From an uncultured Clostridia bacterium (lineage in GTDB: Bacteria > Bacillota > Clostridia > TANB77 > CAG-508), in assembly GCA_946415375.1 (NCBI GenBank), contig CAMKSF010000006.1, forward strand, positions 1-64,000: a stretch of 64,000 nucleotides of DNA, read 5' to 3'. Every line of letters begins with the position of its first letter. The stretch's first letter is position 1. This document shows, one piece after another, positions 29,141-39,321 of the stretch. Under the pieces are notes generated by a model. That model did not search any database. It was not told the origin of the DNA and saw only the letters and a list, made by a program, of their open reading frames with translations. The translations under genes and the position numbers were made by a program.

Positions 29141-30005
29141 ATGAACATAGCAAATAATTGGGAAGAATATAAAATAATAGATATGGCAGATCGGACAAAA
29201 ATTAGAAAAATGGGGAGAAATTATTTTATCTAGACCAGACCCACAAATTGTATGGAAGAATAAATCTTATCCAGAGGAATGGAAAAAAGCGAATGCTATA
29301 TATTCAAGAAGTAGGACGGGTGGAGGAAGCTGGGAGTATAAAAAGAAATTACCAGCTGTTTGGCAAATAAAGTATAAAGACTTAATATTTAATATTAAAC
29401 CAATGGGATTTAAGCATACAGGATTGTTTCCTGAACAAGCTGTTAATTGGGATTGGATGAGAAATAAAATAAAAAAGGCAAACAGAGAAATAAAGGTTCT
29501 TAATCTATTTGCATATACAGGAGGAGCAACAGTTGCATGTCTTGCTGCAGGTGCATCTGTCTGTCATGTAGATAGCTCAAAAGGTATGGTAACATGGGCA
29601 AAGGAAAATGTCGCATCATCGGGACTTTCAAAAAGACCAGTACGATATATAGTTGACGATGTTGTTAAATTTGTTAATAGAGAAATAAGAAGAGGAAACA
29701 AATATGATGCAATAATAATGGATCCGCCTTCCTATGGAAGAGGCACTAATGGAGAAGTTTGGCAATTTGAAAATAATATATATGACTTAGTAGAATTATG
29801 TACAAAAGTATTATCAGACACGCCATTATTTTTCTTAATAAACTCATATACAACAGGAATTTCAAGTTCTGTATTAGCAAATATTTTAAATTTAACTGTT
29901 TCAAAAAAATATAAAGGAAATATTGAATCAGGAGAAATAGGACTTCCAATGGAAAAATCTTCATTAGTACTTCCAGCTGGAATTTTTGGAAGGTGGGAAG
30001 AATAA
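29141..30005 (+). CDS. Class I SAM-dependent methyltransferase, joined by a +1 shift at CGG (29192)
   Basis: The first 17 codons read MNIANNWEEYKIIDMAD and then meet CGG at 29192-29194; that frame stops after 13 more codons. Skipping the C at 29192 gives GGA CAA AAA TTA: GQKLEKWGEIILSRPDPQI, the conserved N-terminus of a methyltransferase family related to RlmI-type rRNA methyltransferases. The new frame is open to 30005. Downstream are LNLFAYTGGATVACLAAGA (SAM site), the Asp of HVDSSKGM and IIMDPPSYGRG (catalytic DPPS-type motif). A start inside the second frame (for example ATG 29403) would lose the conserved RPDPQ region. The joined product is about 287 residues. Confidence 0.85.
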
Positions 30006-30008
30006 AAA

Positions 30009-30674
30009 GTGAATATTATATATGAAGATAATCAGATAATTGTTGTAGAAAAAGAACCAAATGTACCATCTCAATCTGATAAAACAAGAGATATTGATAT
30101 GCTTACAATGGTAAAACAATATATCAAAGAAAAGTACAATAAACCTGGAGAAGCATATGTTGGATTAGTACATAGATTAGATAGACCTGTTGGTGGTGTA
30201 ATGGTATTTGCTAGAACTTCAAAAGCTGCATCAAGATTAAGTGAACAGGTCAGAAATAAAACGCTAAAGAAAATATATATTGCAGTTGTTGATGGAGAAA
30301 TAAAAGAGAAAAGTGGAGTATTGGAAGACTATTTATATAAAGATGAAAGAAACAATTTAAGTAAAGTTGTAAGTAAAGATAAAAAGAACTCCAAATTTGC
30401 AAAACTAGAATATGAAGTTTTAGATTATGATGAAAAGAGAGGCTTATCCACAGTAAAAATAGAATTACACACAGGAAGACATCATCAAATACGAGTGCAA
30501 TTTGCAAATGCTGGACATAGTCTTTATGGAGACCAAAAATATGGGACAAGAGGAAAAGGCAAACAAATAAGACTTTGGGCATATGAATTAGAGCTTGAAC
30601 ATCCGGTAAAAAAAGAAATGATGACATTTAAATCAATACCACCATTTGTTAATTTGGAATATGTTAAATTATAG
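30009..30674 (+). CDS. RluA-family pseudouridine synthase
   Basis: The 221-residue protein has the catalytic motif LVHRLDRPVGGVMVFARTSKAA, followed by HTGRHHQIRVQFA and the small-protein form without an S4 domain. It isomerises uridine in rRNA or tRNA; the site is not determinable here. The start is GTG, 3 nt after the methyltransferase stop, consistent with one operon of RNA-modification genes. Confidence 0.88.
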   Translation: MNIIYEDNQIIVVEKEPNVPSQSDKTRDIDMLTMVKQYIKEKYNKPGEAYVGLVHRLDRPVGGVMVFARTSKAASRLSEQVRNKTLKKIYIAVVDGEIKEKSGVLEDYLYKDERNNLSKVVSKDKKNSKFAKLEYEVLDYDEKRGLSTVKIELHTGRHHQIRVQFANAGHSLYGDQKYGTRGKGKQIRLWAYELELEHPVKKEMMTFKSIPPFVNLEYVKL

Positions 30675-30702
30675 AAAATATTATATGAAAGAAGTGACAA
30701 AA

Positions 30703-32364
30703 ATGACAGATATAGAAATAGCAAGAAATACAAAATTGAATAAGATAACAGAAGTTGCAGAAAATTTAGGAATAAAAGAGAACGAATTAGAACAATATGG
30801 AAAATACAAAGCAAAGATTAATGATTCTGCTTATGAAAGATTAAAAAATGAAAAAGATGGGAAACTAGTTCTAGTTACTGCAATAAGTCCAACACCAATG
30901 GGGGAAGGAAAAACAACAGTATCAATAGCTGTTGCAGATGGATTAAGAAAGATAAATAAAAATGCAGTACTTGCATTAAGAGAACCATCACTTGGGCCTG
31001 TATTTGGATTGAAAGGTGGAGCAACAGGTGGTGGAAAAGTTCAAGTAGCACCAATGGAAGATATTAACTTGCATTTTACAGGAGACATTCATGCAATGAC
31101 TGCTGCAAATAATCTTTTATCTGCCATGATAGATAATCACATATATTTTGGAAATGAATTAAAGATAAAAAAAGTTATTTGGAAAAGATGTATGGACTTA
31201 AATGATAGACAATTAAGAACAGTTAATACTGGCCTTTCTGGAGAAAAGAGGATAGTTCCTAGAGAAGATGGATTTGATATAACAGTTGCATCTGAAATAA
31301 TGGCAATAGTTTGCTTGTCAGAAAATTTAGGAGATTTAAAACAAAAACTAGGAAATATTTTAATTGGATATAATGAAGAAGATAAACCAGTTTTTGCAAG
31401 AGATTTAAATGCCGAAGGAGCTTTAACTGTTCTTTTAAAAGATGCAATTAATCCAAACTTGGTACAAACGTTAGAACATACACCAGCTATAATTCATGGT
31501 GGACCATTTGCAAATATAGCGCATGGATGTAATTCGATTAGGGCTACAAAACTAGCATTAAAACTTGGAGATTATGTTATAACAGAAGCAGGGTTTGGAT
31601 CTGATTTAGGAGCAGAGAAGTTCTTAGACATTAAATGCAGAAAATCAAATTTAAAGCCAGATGCAGTGGTATGTGTTGCAACTATTAAAGCTATAAAATA
31701 TCATGGTGGTGCACTAAAGGAAAACATTCAAAAAGAAGACATGGAAGCTTTGAAAAAAGGTATGCATAATTTATTTGTACATATAGAAAATATGAAAAAT
31801 GTTTATGGAATGCCTACAATTGTTGCACTAAATAGATATTTGACAGATACAGAAGAAGAAATAGAATTTATCAAAAAAGAAGTTGAAGCAAAAGGCTTTG
31901 AGTTTAGCTTGGTTGAAGGATGGTCAAAAGGCGGAAAAGGTGCAATTGATATAGCTGAAAAATTAGTTAAACTTACAGAAAAAACATCAAACTTAACCTA
32001 TTCTTATGAACTAAATCAAGATATAAAAACAAAGATATTAAATGTAGCACAAAAAATATATAGGGCAAAAGACGTTGAATTTTCTGATGAAGCAATAGAG
32101 AATATAGAAAAAATAGAAAAACTAGGTTATGCAGATTTTCCAGTATGTATTGCAAAAACGCAGTATTCTCTATCAGATGATGATAAAAACTTACTTTGTG
32201 ATAGTGACTATAATATTCATGTAAGAGATGTAATACTAAAAACAGGAGCAGGATTTATTGTTGTTCTTGCAGGAAAAATAATGACAATGCCAGGTCTTCC
32301 AAAGATACCAGCAGCAGAAAAAATTGATATTGATGAAAATGGTGAAATAGTAGGAATATTCTAA
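30703..32364 (+). CDS. fhs: Formate-tetrahydrofolate ligase
   Basis: The 553-residue enzyme makes 10-formyl-THF from formate, THF and ATP. The P-loop ISPTPMGEGKTTVSIAVADG, LREPSLGPVFGLKGGATGGG and the C-terminal KIMTMPGLPKIPAAEKID are diagnostic. It is central to acetogenic or purinolytic one-carbon metabolism and widespread in Clostridia. The ATG at 30703 is selected because the family starts near MTDIEIA; an ATG 57 nt upstream overlaps the preceding gene. Confidence 0.97.
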   Translation: MTDIEIARNTKLNKITEVAENLGIKENELEQYGKYKAKINDSAYERLKNEKDGKLVLVTAISPTPMGEGKTTVSIAVADGLRKINKNAVLALREPSLGPVFGLKGGATGGGKVQVAPMEDINLHFTGDIHAMTAANNLLSAMIDNHIYFGNELKIKKVIWKRCMDLNDRQLRTVNTGLSGEKRIVPREDGFDITVASEIMAIVCLSENLGDLKQKLGNILIGYNEEDKPVFARDLNAEGALTVLLKDAINPNLVQTLEHTPAIIHGGPFANIAHGCNSIRATKLALKLGDYVITEAGFGSDLGAEKFLDIKCRKSNLKPDAVVCVATIKAIKYHGGALKENIQKEDMEALKKGMHNLFVHIENMKNVYGMPTIVALNRYLTDTEEEIEFIKKEVEAKGFEFSLVEGWSKGGKGAIDIAEKLVKLTEKTSNLTYSYELNQDIKTKILNVAQKIYRAKDVEFSDEAIENIEKIEKLGYADFPVCIAKTQYSLSDDDKNLLCDSDYNIHVRDVILKTGAGFIVVLAGKIMTMPGLPKIPAAEKIDIDENGEIVGIF

Positions 32365-32395
32365 TTGTATATAAAGAATTCAATTAATATAAAGA

Positions 32396-32440
32396 ACCCA
32401 ATAATTATAATTATTAATTATAATTGTTGGATTTTTTTTG
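32396..32440 (+). terminator. Terminator after fhs
   Basis: CCAATAATTATAA pairs with the TTATAATTGTTGG arm around a short AT loop and is followed by ATTTTTTTTG. Confidence 0.75.
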
Positions 32441-32552
32441 TTCAATAGTAAAAAACGTAAATAAGATAAAAAAATTGTAATATAAGTGTAACAAAAAACA
32501 CGAGATTGTTGAATATGAACATTTTTAAATGTTTGCATAGAAAATATAACTA

Positions 32553-32581
32553 TTGACAAAAAATAAGGAGTTATATAGTAT
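32553..32581 (+). promoter_or_regulatory. Promoter upstream of the ECF sigma gene
   Basis: TTGACA (32553-32558), 17 bp and TAGTAT (32576-32581) lie 100 bp before the ATG. This is a housekeeping-type promoter; no clear ECF-type autoregulatory box (AAC...CGT) was identified. Confidence 0.65.
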
Positions 32582-32680
32582 ATTTATATAGTTAGTTAAT
32601 AAAATGGAGTTAAATAAAAATTTTTTAAATAATATGTGAACCAAAGAAATATTTTTACGTCTAATGATTAGGAGGAAGAA

Positions 32681-33226
32681 ATGGAAGATTCAAAAGTTGA
32701 ATTAATTAAATTAGTAGAAGATACAAAAAAAGAAGATAAAGATGCATTTACAAAACTAATAGAAAAAGTAAAGTTGAAACTATATAAAACTGCAATGGCA
32801 ATTTTGAAAAACGATGAAGATGCATGTGATGCTATTCAAGAAACTTTACTAAAAGCTTACCAAAATATCAATACATTAAAAAACAACGAATTTTTTACAA
32901 CATGGATTATTCGAATACTTGTAAATAATTGTTACGATATTATAAGAAATAACAAGAAAATTACATATTTAGATGATAATCTATTATCTTCCCAAGATAC
33001 TTATTATGACCTATATGAACAGGAATCTTCGCTAGAATATGTATTGAATAAACTTGATAAAGATTTAAAGCTTGTAACTGTATTATATTATTATGATGAT
33101 TTGTCGATAGGCCAAATATCAGAGATTATAAACATACCTGAAGGTACAGTTAAATCACGACTTTCGAGAGCGAGAAACAAAATCTATTCTATTTTAAAAG
33201 AGGAAGAAGGTGAAAATTGTGGATGA
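32681..33226 (+). CDS. ECF-type RNA polymerase sigma factor
   Basis: The 181-residue protein has sigma region 2 (LYKTAMAILKNDEDACDAIQETLLKAY and FTTWIIRILVNNCYDIIR) and region 4 (LSIGQISEIINIPEGTVKSRLSRARNKI). It belongs to the ECF group close to SigV/SigW-type factors. The stop lies inside the start of the following membrane protein, the typical sigma/anti-sigma arrangement. AGGAGG precedes the ATG. Confidence 0.92.
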   Translation: MEDSKVELIKLVEDTKKEDKDAFTKLIEKVKLKLYKTAMAILKNDEDACDAIQETLLKAYQNINTLKNNEFFTTWIIRILVNNCYDIIRNNKKITYLDDNLLSSQDTYYDLYEQESSLEYVLNKLDKDLKLVTVLYYYDDLSIGQISEIINIPEGTVKSRLSRARNKIYSILKEEEGENCG

Positions 33227-35153
33227 GGAAAAAGATTTATATATAAAAAGCAAATTTCAAGAAGATAAACTAATATCAAAAAAAGCAGATGATATTTTTA
33301 ATAAATTATATAAGGGGGAATTATTTATGGAAAAAAATGAAAATGAAAAAAATGGAAATTCCACAAAAGGAAAATTCTCACAAGAAAGAACTGCAAATGG
33401 GAAAAAGAAATTTCCAAAGTGGAAAGGATGGCTGGCAACTGCTGCAAGTTTTGTCATAATATTTGGAGCAGCAAATGTTTATGCAACTAGTCAAGGATAT
33501 GAAAATATATTCTTTTTAATTAAGAATATAGTTACTGGCAGTGATAGAGTTGACGGAAAAGATAATATTTTATCAGATAGAGATATAACAATTTCTTATG
33601 AACCTATTAATATCTGTAAGGGCTTAAGCATTACAGTAAAAAGACTACAAATAAAAGACAACGAAGCAAAACTATATATACTAACAAGTGCGAAGGATTC
33701 AGTTGAGAAAAATGTTCTTCCATTAACATTTAAAGCTTTTAATAATAAGAATGTGGAATTATGCAATCAAGAAAGTTTTGTAGATGGAAAAAATAGCAGT
33801 GCAGATACAGATGAATTAGTATTAAAAGGATTTAAAGAAAAGGATTCTATAATAAATTTAGAAATATATAATGCAAACTCAGAGAAAATAACAACAATAG
33901 TTATTGATATAAATAAGAAAACTGTAGAAGTACAAGGGGAACAAGAGGCTTTACAAAAAATATCAGAAATAGAATTGAAAAAGTTTTTAGGACATGTTGC
34001 AGGATTATCTGAAAAACTAAATATTACAGATGATGAAATAAAAATTGATTTAGCATGTCATATGTTGTCAGAAATAAGATCTAACATAGTAACTGAAATA
34101 AATGGAGTTAATGCTTATCCAGTTAATGAAGTTGATAATATGCTTGAAAGCTTTATTGGTAAAAAAGTAGAAAAATTCAAAAATGGTAAACATATTAAAA
34201 TAGTATCTAAAAATGGGGAAAAATATTATTCATATAGTAAGCCTAGTGAGACTGTTCTTGGCGGAGAATGTATTAATATTAGTAATATTTCATACTGCAA
34301 CCAAATATATTCAGTAAACTATTCATTCTATTATAGAGGTATAGAACCAGATGAAGATATCAATATGGATAATTATGATATATATGAGCAAGATGTTTGT
34401 ATAAGCTTAAATGAAGATACTACTTACAGTAGATTTAAAGTGGTATCTATGGAAAATCCAACAATTATAAAAAAGGCAAATAATAAAGCAAATGATACAG
34501 ACAAAGAAAAGAATAAAACTGATTCAAGTGAACATACTACAAATGGTGATGAATCAAGTGAAAATAATACAATAGAAGCAGATAGTAATACAGTTATAGA
34601 TACTAATAATACTTCAAACAATGAAGATACTTCTTCTGAACAAAAAATAGATAATTATGCTTCATCTCTATCTTGGTCAGAATACTGGGCACCTGGAATT
34701 AAATTACAATATCCAAGTAATTGGGAAATAGAAGAAATTGGAGGATATTATAGAGGAACTAGACAAGGAGAATTATCTACTATAATTAGTGGAATTGCTG
34801 AAGGAATTGACAAAGATACTAATGAGATAATAAAAACAAGTGTTGAAATACAGATTTATGAGCCAGAATTTACAGAGATATTAGATAAAAAAGACTATTA
34901 TAATAAAAAAACTAGTAGTTCTATAGATGATGTTGAATCTCTATCAGGATATACATCAAAGAATTCTGGTAGATGGTATTTACATTCAAGCACAAAGAAT
35001 GGAAAAGAAATTCAAACATATATTAACTATGATGAGAATTCACAAGTTGGACGTGTAATAAAAATAATAACAAACACACCAAATAAAACAAACTGGAAAG
35101 TAGTTAATATTACTAATTGGATATTCGGATCTGTAAAATTTACAAGTTGGTAA
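33210..35153 (+). CDS. Anti-sigma factor-like membrane protein (DUF4179 type)
   Basis: The gene starts at GTG 33210 (or GTG 33219) inside the sigma factor gene. The roughly 647-residue product has a cytoplasmic part (1-70), one membrane helix (WLATAASFVIIFGAANVYAT) and a large extracellular portion. After the helix comes a region like DUF4179, then a Ser/Thr/Asn/Asp low-complexity linker (about residues 415-480) and a C-terminal domain beginning SLSWSEYWAPGIKLQYPSNWEI. By position and topology it should hold the sigma factor inactive until an envelope signal. The C-terminal domain is an addition to the usual anti-sigma layout. Confidence 0.8.
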   Translation: MKIVDEEKDLYIKSKFQEDKLISKKADDIFNKLYKGELFMEKNENEKNGNSTKGKFSQERTANGKKKFPKWKGWLATAASFVIIFGAANVYATSQGYENIFFLIKNIVTGSDRVDGKDNILSDRDITISYEPINICKGLSITVKRLQIKDNEAKLYILTSAKDSVEKNVLPLTFKAFNNKNVELCNQESFVDGKNSSADTDELVLKGFKEKDSIINLEIYNANSEKITTIVIDINKKTVEVQGEQEALQKISEIELKKFLGHVAGLSEKLNITDDEIKIDLACHMLSEIRSNIVTEINGVNAYPVNEVDNMLESFIGKKVEKFKNGKHIKIVSKNGEKYYSYSKPSETVLGGECINISNISYCNQIYSVNYSFYYRGIEPDEDINMDNYDIYEQDVCISLNEDTTYSRFKVVSMENPTIIKKANNKANDTDKEKNKTDSSEHTTNGDESSENNTIEADSNTVIDTNNTSNNEDTSSEQKIDNYASSLSWSEYWAPGIKLQYPSNWEIEEIGGYYRGTRQGELSTIISGIAEGIDKDTNEIIKTSVEIQIYEPEFTEILDKKDYYNKKTSSSIDDVESLSGYTSKNSGRWYLHSSTKNGKEIQTYINYDENSQVGRVIKIITNTPNKTNWKVVNITNWIFGSVKFTSW

Positions 35154-35208
35154 AATAGAACTATAATAAATATAGAATATTTAAATAATTGTATAAATAA
35201 ATATAAAT

Positions 35209-35241
35209 CTCCTAATAATATTAAAAATATATTATTAGGAG
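35209..35241 (+). promoter_or_regulatory. Hairpin overlapping the gpr Shine-Dalgarno
   Basis: CTCCTAATAATAT (35209-35221) pairs perfectly over 13 bp with ATATTATTAGGAG (35229-35241). The right arm contains the gpr Shine-Dalgarno AGGAGG, and TTTTTT follows directly before the ATG at 35249. The element could terminate the upstream transcript and also hide the ribosome binding site. Confidence 0.7.
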
Positions 35242-35248
35242 GTTTTTT

Positions 35249-36181
35249 ATGTATAATTTTCGAACAGATTTAGCTGTAGAAAGAGCAAACATATATAAAA
35301 AGGCAAATAAACTAGAAGAAATCGATGGAATCGAGACAGAAGAAGATGATATTGACGAAAATATTAAAGTATCAAGAGTAAAAATCACAAATGAAAATGG
35401 AGAACATGCTATAGGAAAGGTGAAAGGAATTTACGTAACAATTGATTTGAAAGATTTGAAGAATGTTGATGAAAATGAGATACAAAAGGCATCGGATACT
35501 TTATCAAATGAACTTAAAGGAATTATTCAAAAACATGTAAGTTTCAAAGATGATATTATGGTTATTGGGCTTGGAAATATATATGTTACACCAGATTCAT
35601 TAGGACCGAAGGTTATAAATGAAATAGATGTTACAAGACATATAATAAAATATTTGCCACAATATATTGATGAAAATGCAAGACCAGTTACTGCAATTTC
35701 ACCTGGTGTTTTAGGAACAACTGGAATTGAAACTTATGAGATTTTAAAAGGAATTGTAGATAATGTAAAACCAAAACTCTTAATAGTCATAGATGCTCTT
35801 GCTTCAAGAAACATTGAAAGAATAAGTAGTACAATACAAATTTCAGACACAGGAATTGTTCCAGGTGCGGGAGTTGGAAATACAAGACAAGAAATTTCCA
35901 AAAAAACACTTGGAATACCTGTTATAGCGCTTGGAATTCCAACAGTAGTTGAATCTGCAGTCCTTGTTAATGATTGCTTAGATTTGTTAATAGAAAAAAT
36001 GCAGAATGAAGCTAAGTCAAATGTATTTTTAAATCAGTTAAAAGAACAAGATAATTATGAAACAATAAAAGATGTATTAAACCCTCAAAACTACAATATG
36101 ATTGTCACTCCAAAAGAAATAGATGACTTGATTGAAAATATGAAAGATGTTGTTGCAAGAGGAATAAATATGAGCTTATAG
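35249..36181 (+). CDS. gpr: Germination (spore) protease GPR
   Basis: The 310-residue protein is the A25 spore endopeptidase that degrades small acid-soluble spore proteins on germination. It has the N-terminal propeptide-like start MYNFRTDLAVERANIYKK, MVIGLGNIYVTPDSLGPKV, TAISPGVLGTTGIET and the segment DTGIVPGAGVGNTRQEI. Its presence marks the organism as an endospore former or recent descendant. Ribosome access is probably limited by the hairpin just upstream. Confidence 0.95.
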   Translation: MYNFRTDLAVERANIYKKANKLEEIDGIETEEDDIDENIKVSRVKITNENGEHAIGKVKGIYVTIDLKDLKNVDENEIQKASDTLSNELKGIIQKHVSFKDDIMVIGLGNIYVTPDSLGPKVINEIDVTRHIIKYLPQYIDENARPVTAISPGVLGTTGIETYEILKGIVDNVKPKLLIVIDALASRNIERISSTIQISDTGIVPGAGVGNTRQEISKKTLGIPVIALGIPTVVESAVLVNDCLDLLIEKMQNEAKSNVFLNQLKEQDNYETIKDVLNPQNYNMIVTPKEIDDLIENMKDVVARGINMSL

Positions 36182-36294
36182 TACTTTATTATTAATAGGA
36201 ATAGTACTATCAATTTTTTTACTATATATCGTTGCAAAAAAAATATATAAATGATATAATTCTTGCAAGAGAAACATAAGAAGGGAAGAATAAT

Positions 36295-38853
36295 ATGGGA
36301 AAAATAGTATTATTAGATGAATTAACGATAAATCAAATTGCAGCCGGTGAGGTTATAGAAAGACCAGCCTCAGTTGTAAAAGAAATGGTAGAAAACTCTA
36401 TTGATGCAGGAGCAACAAATATTGTTGTTGAGATAAAAAATGGAGGTATTTCATATATAAGAGTAATAGATAATGGGAAAGGAATTGCAAGAGATGATGT
36501 AGAAATCGCTTTTGAGAGACATGCGACAAGCAAAATAAGATCAGCAGCCGACTTACAAGATGTAAAGTCAATGGGGTTTAGAGGTGAAGCATTAGCAAGT
36601 ATTGCGGCAATTTCTAGTGTAGAGTTAACTTCAAGGACAGAAGAACAACCAACAGGAGAAAGGGTTTTAGCAGAAGGGGGAGAAGTTAAAAGTGTAGAAG
36701 AAGTTGCTTGCAGTGTTGGAACATCTATAACTGTAAGGAATCTTTTCTATAACACACCAGTTAGATATAAATTTTTAAAGAAAGATTTTACAGAAACTGG
36801 ATATATTGAAGATGTAATTACAAGAATAGCTTTAGTTCATCCTGAAATTGCATTTAAATTAATCAATACTGGAAAAACAACAATTTCAACAAATGGAAAT
36901 GGAGATATAAGATCTGTAGTTTATAGCATTTTTGGAAAAGAGATTGCAGAAGAGATTATTCCAATTGAATATGATTATGAATATATAAAGGTTAAAGGTG
37001 TAATTGGAAAACCAGCAATAGCAAGATCTAATAGAACTAATCAAATGTTTTTTGTAAATGATAGATATATAAAAGACAAAACATTAACAGCTGCTGCTGA
37101 ACAAGCATATAAAGGAATGATTCCTATTGGAAAATTTGCATTCTTAATTCTTAATTTAGAAATGGCACCAAGCAAAGTAGATGTTAATGTTCACCCTGCT
37201 AAATTAGAGGTTAGATTTTCTGAAGAAAACATTGTATTCCAAGCAGTTTTTCACGCAATAAAAAATAATTTATTAAGTGCAGATTTAATATCAGATAGAG
37301 AGAAAAACAAAGAGATAAAAGATGCTTCAAAAGATGCATTTAAAATAGATTATGATAGTATAAACAATGGCGGATTATTTGGGAATAGAAATAAAGAAAA
37401 TGATACAATTGGAGAAAAACATGATGTTACCGATTCTACAATAAAAATAGATAATTCTGAAATAGTTTCAAATTTTGGACAAATGATAGAAGAGCCTAAG
37501 ATAGAAGAAGATACTGAACCTAAAACAGAAATTGAAGAAATGGATGTCTTTGAAAGGTTAAAAAGATTAAGACAACAACTAAAAGAAGATATAATTGCAA
37601 ATCCTACAATTCAAATGACAGATGATTACAAAAAAATAGAACAAAAATATAATGATATTATTACAGCAACAGATGAAATTAAAAAGGAAGAACAAAACAT
37701 AGAAGCTCATGGAATAGAAGAAGAAATTTTACAAGAACAAAATGTAGAAGATAAAGAAAAAATAGAAAATGAGATACAAGGACATAATGAAATAAATAGT
37801 GGAGAATATGAAGATGATATAAAAAATCAAACTTTAGAAATTCCAATAATTAATGAAGAATTAGGACAAAACAATGATTTTGAACAAGCTGAAAACATTA
37901 TTATACAAGAAAGTTCAGAAACAAATAATAATATTGACACACAGGTAAATACAGAACAAACAGAGAATGTTGATAATTCAAAAGAAATAGAAGCTGAAAA
38001 TGAAAAAGTTCAAACAGAAGAACAGCCAAATGAACAAAATAAAGAAAATATACATGATGAACAATTAAAAACACAAGAAGAAAAAGTAGAAGAAGTTAAG
38101 GACAAAATTCTTTCTTTTGAAGCAATGTATAGAGAAATATTTGGAAAAGAACCTTATGGAGGAAGAATAAAACCAGAAGAGCCAAAGAAAAAAGAAGAGG
38201 AAAATAAATATAAAATAACACAAGAAGAACTAGATGATAATGTTTCTGTATTTGAAAACATGGAACAGTATAAAAAGCCAACATACAAATTTATTGGTAT
38301 AGCTTTTAAAACATATATAATATTAGAAATGAATCAAGAATTATATATAATGGATCAACATGCAGCACATGAGAGAATTCTGTATGAAAAAGTTAAGAAA
38401 AATTTCTTTAGTGATACAGAAAAAGAAGCTCAAATGTTATTATTACCAGATGTAATAACACTTACAAATAAAGAGATGGGCATTGCAAAAGATAATATGG
38501 ATTTATTTGCAAGAGCAGGATTTGTAGTTGAGGAATTTGGCGATAATACATTAAAAGTTTCAGGAGTTCCAGACATTTGTATAGACATAGATACAAAAGA
38601 ATTATTTATGGAAACATTAGACGAAATAAATACGGTTGCAAGAACAGCAAAACAAGAAAAAGAAGAAAAATTTATTGCAACAGTTGCATGCAAAGCAGCA
38701 GTTAAAGCAAATATGGCATTAACAGAAGAGGAAGTGACTAGTTTGATGAATGAATTATTAAAACTCCCAAATCCTTTCTCTTGTCCACATGGAAGACCAA
38801 CAGTAATAAAAATGTCAAAATATGATATAGAAAGAAAATTTGCAAGAAAATAG
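36295..38853 (+). CDS. mutL: DNA mismatch repair protein MutL with greatly enlarged linker
   Basis: The 852-residue protein has the N-terminal GHKL ATPase (residues 1-335: NSIDAGATN, DNGKGI, GFRGEALASI) and the C-terminal endonuclease/dimerisation domain (from about 660), with the nicking motif DQHAAHERILYE near 686 and CPHGRPT near the end. Firmicute MutL is usually about 620-680 residues; the excess lies in the linker (about 345-660), a Glu/Asn/Gln/Lys-rich low-complexity stretch. mutS is not in the window. Genes for a small membrane protein and miaA follow closely; mutL-miaA adjacency is common. Confidence 0.95.
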   Translation: MGKIVLLDELTINQIAAGEVIERPASVVKEMVENSIDAGATNIVVEIKNGGISYIRVIDNGKGIARDDVEIAFERHATSKIRSAADLQDVKSMGFRGEALASIAAISSVELTSRTEEQPTGERVLAEGGEVKSVEEVACSVGTSITVRNLFYNTPVRYKFLKKDFTETGYIEDVITRIALVHPEIAFKLINTGKTTISTNGNGDIRSVVYSIFGKEIAEEIIPIEYDYEYIKVKGVIGKPAIARSNRTNQMFFVNDRYIKDKTLTAAAEQAYKGMIPIGKFAFLILNLEMAPSKVDVNVHPAKLEVRFSEENIVFQAVFHAIKNNLLSADLISDREKNKEIKDASKDAFKIDYDSINNGGLFGNRNKENDTIGEKHDVTDSTIKIDNSEIVSNFGQMIEEPKIEEDTEPKTEIEEMDVFERLKRLRQQLKEDIIANPTIQMTDDYKKIEQKYNDIITATDEIKKEEQNIEAHGIEEEILQEQNVEDKEKIENEIQGHNEINSGEYEDDIKNQTLEIPIINEELGQNNDFEQAENIIIQESSETNNNIDTQVNTEQTENVDNSKEIEAENEKVQTEEQPNEQNKENIHDEQLKTQEEKVEEVKDKILSFEAMYREIFGKEPYGGRIKPEEPKKKEEENKYKITQEELDDNVSVFENMEQYKKPTYKFIGIAFKTYIILEMNQELYIMDQHAAHERILYEKVKKNFFSDTEKEAQMLLLPDVITLTNKEMGIAKDNMDLFARAGFVVEEFGDNTLKVSGVPDICIDIDTKELFMETLDEINTVARTAKQEKEEKFIATVACKAAVKANMALTEEEVTSLMNELLKLPNPFSCPHGRPTVIKMSKYDIERKFARK

Positions 38854-38871
38854 ATTTAAAGAGGGAATAAA

Positions 38872-39309
38872 ATGTCGCTAATATATTTTATAATCACTGT
38901 GCTATTTATAATATATATAGTTTGTGTATGGAATAGTACAAAAGAGTTTGAAACAGTATTAATGAGAATTTCATTTATCCTTGTAGGTACTCTTTTTATA
39001 ACGATACTTACACTTATTCTATTTTGGATATCAAAATTTGGAATATCATATCCAAAGAAAGAGATGGTAGGAGAAGTAAGAAAAATTATACTTTTAAGTT
39101 TTATTCCAATTAATGGATTTATTACTTTGACCCAAGCTTCAACTATTTTTGCTCAAGCAAAAAGTGGAATGGTTTCAAAAGAAGATATGGAAAAGAAATT
39201 AAAAAAACTAGTGATTATTTTCATTGTTTTAATTGTTTTTGAAGCAGTATATTTCAAGAATATTCAAAATGGTATGATACAGATAATACAAAATAGGGTA
39301 GTAAAATAA
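38872..39309 (+). CDS. Small membrane protein
   Basis: This 145-residue protein has hydrophobic helices at about 3-22, 31-55, 72-92 and 112-128. It lies 18 nt after mutL and 12 nt before miaA, so it is in that operon. No family recognised. AGAGGGAATAAA precedes the ATG. Confidence 0.6.
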   Translation: MSLIYFIITVLFIIYIVCVWNSTKEFETVLMRISFILVGTLFITILTLILFWISKFGISYPKKEMVGEVRKIILLSFIPINGFITLTQASTIFAQAKSGMVSKEDMEKKLKKLVIIFIVLIVFEAVYFKNIQNGMIQIIQNRVVK

Positions 39310-39321
39310 AGGAGAATTAAA

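Larger units (their letters stand above)
32365..32680. other. Intergenic region between fhs and the sigma factor gene
   Basis: The 316-bp gap holds the fhs terminator (32396-32440), then AT-rich sequence and one clear promoter at 32553-32581. No ORF with a plausible ribosome binding site was seen. Confidence 0.6.
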
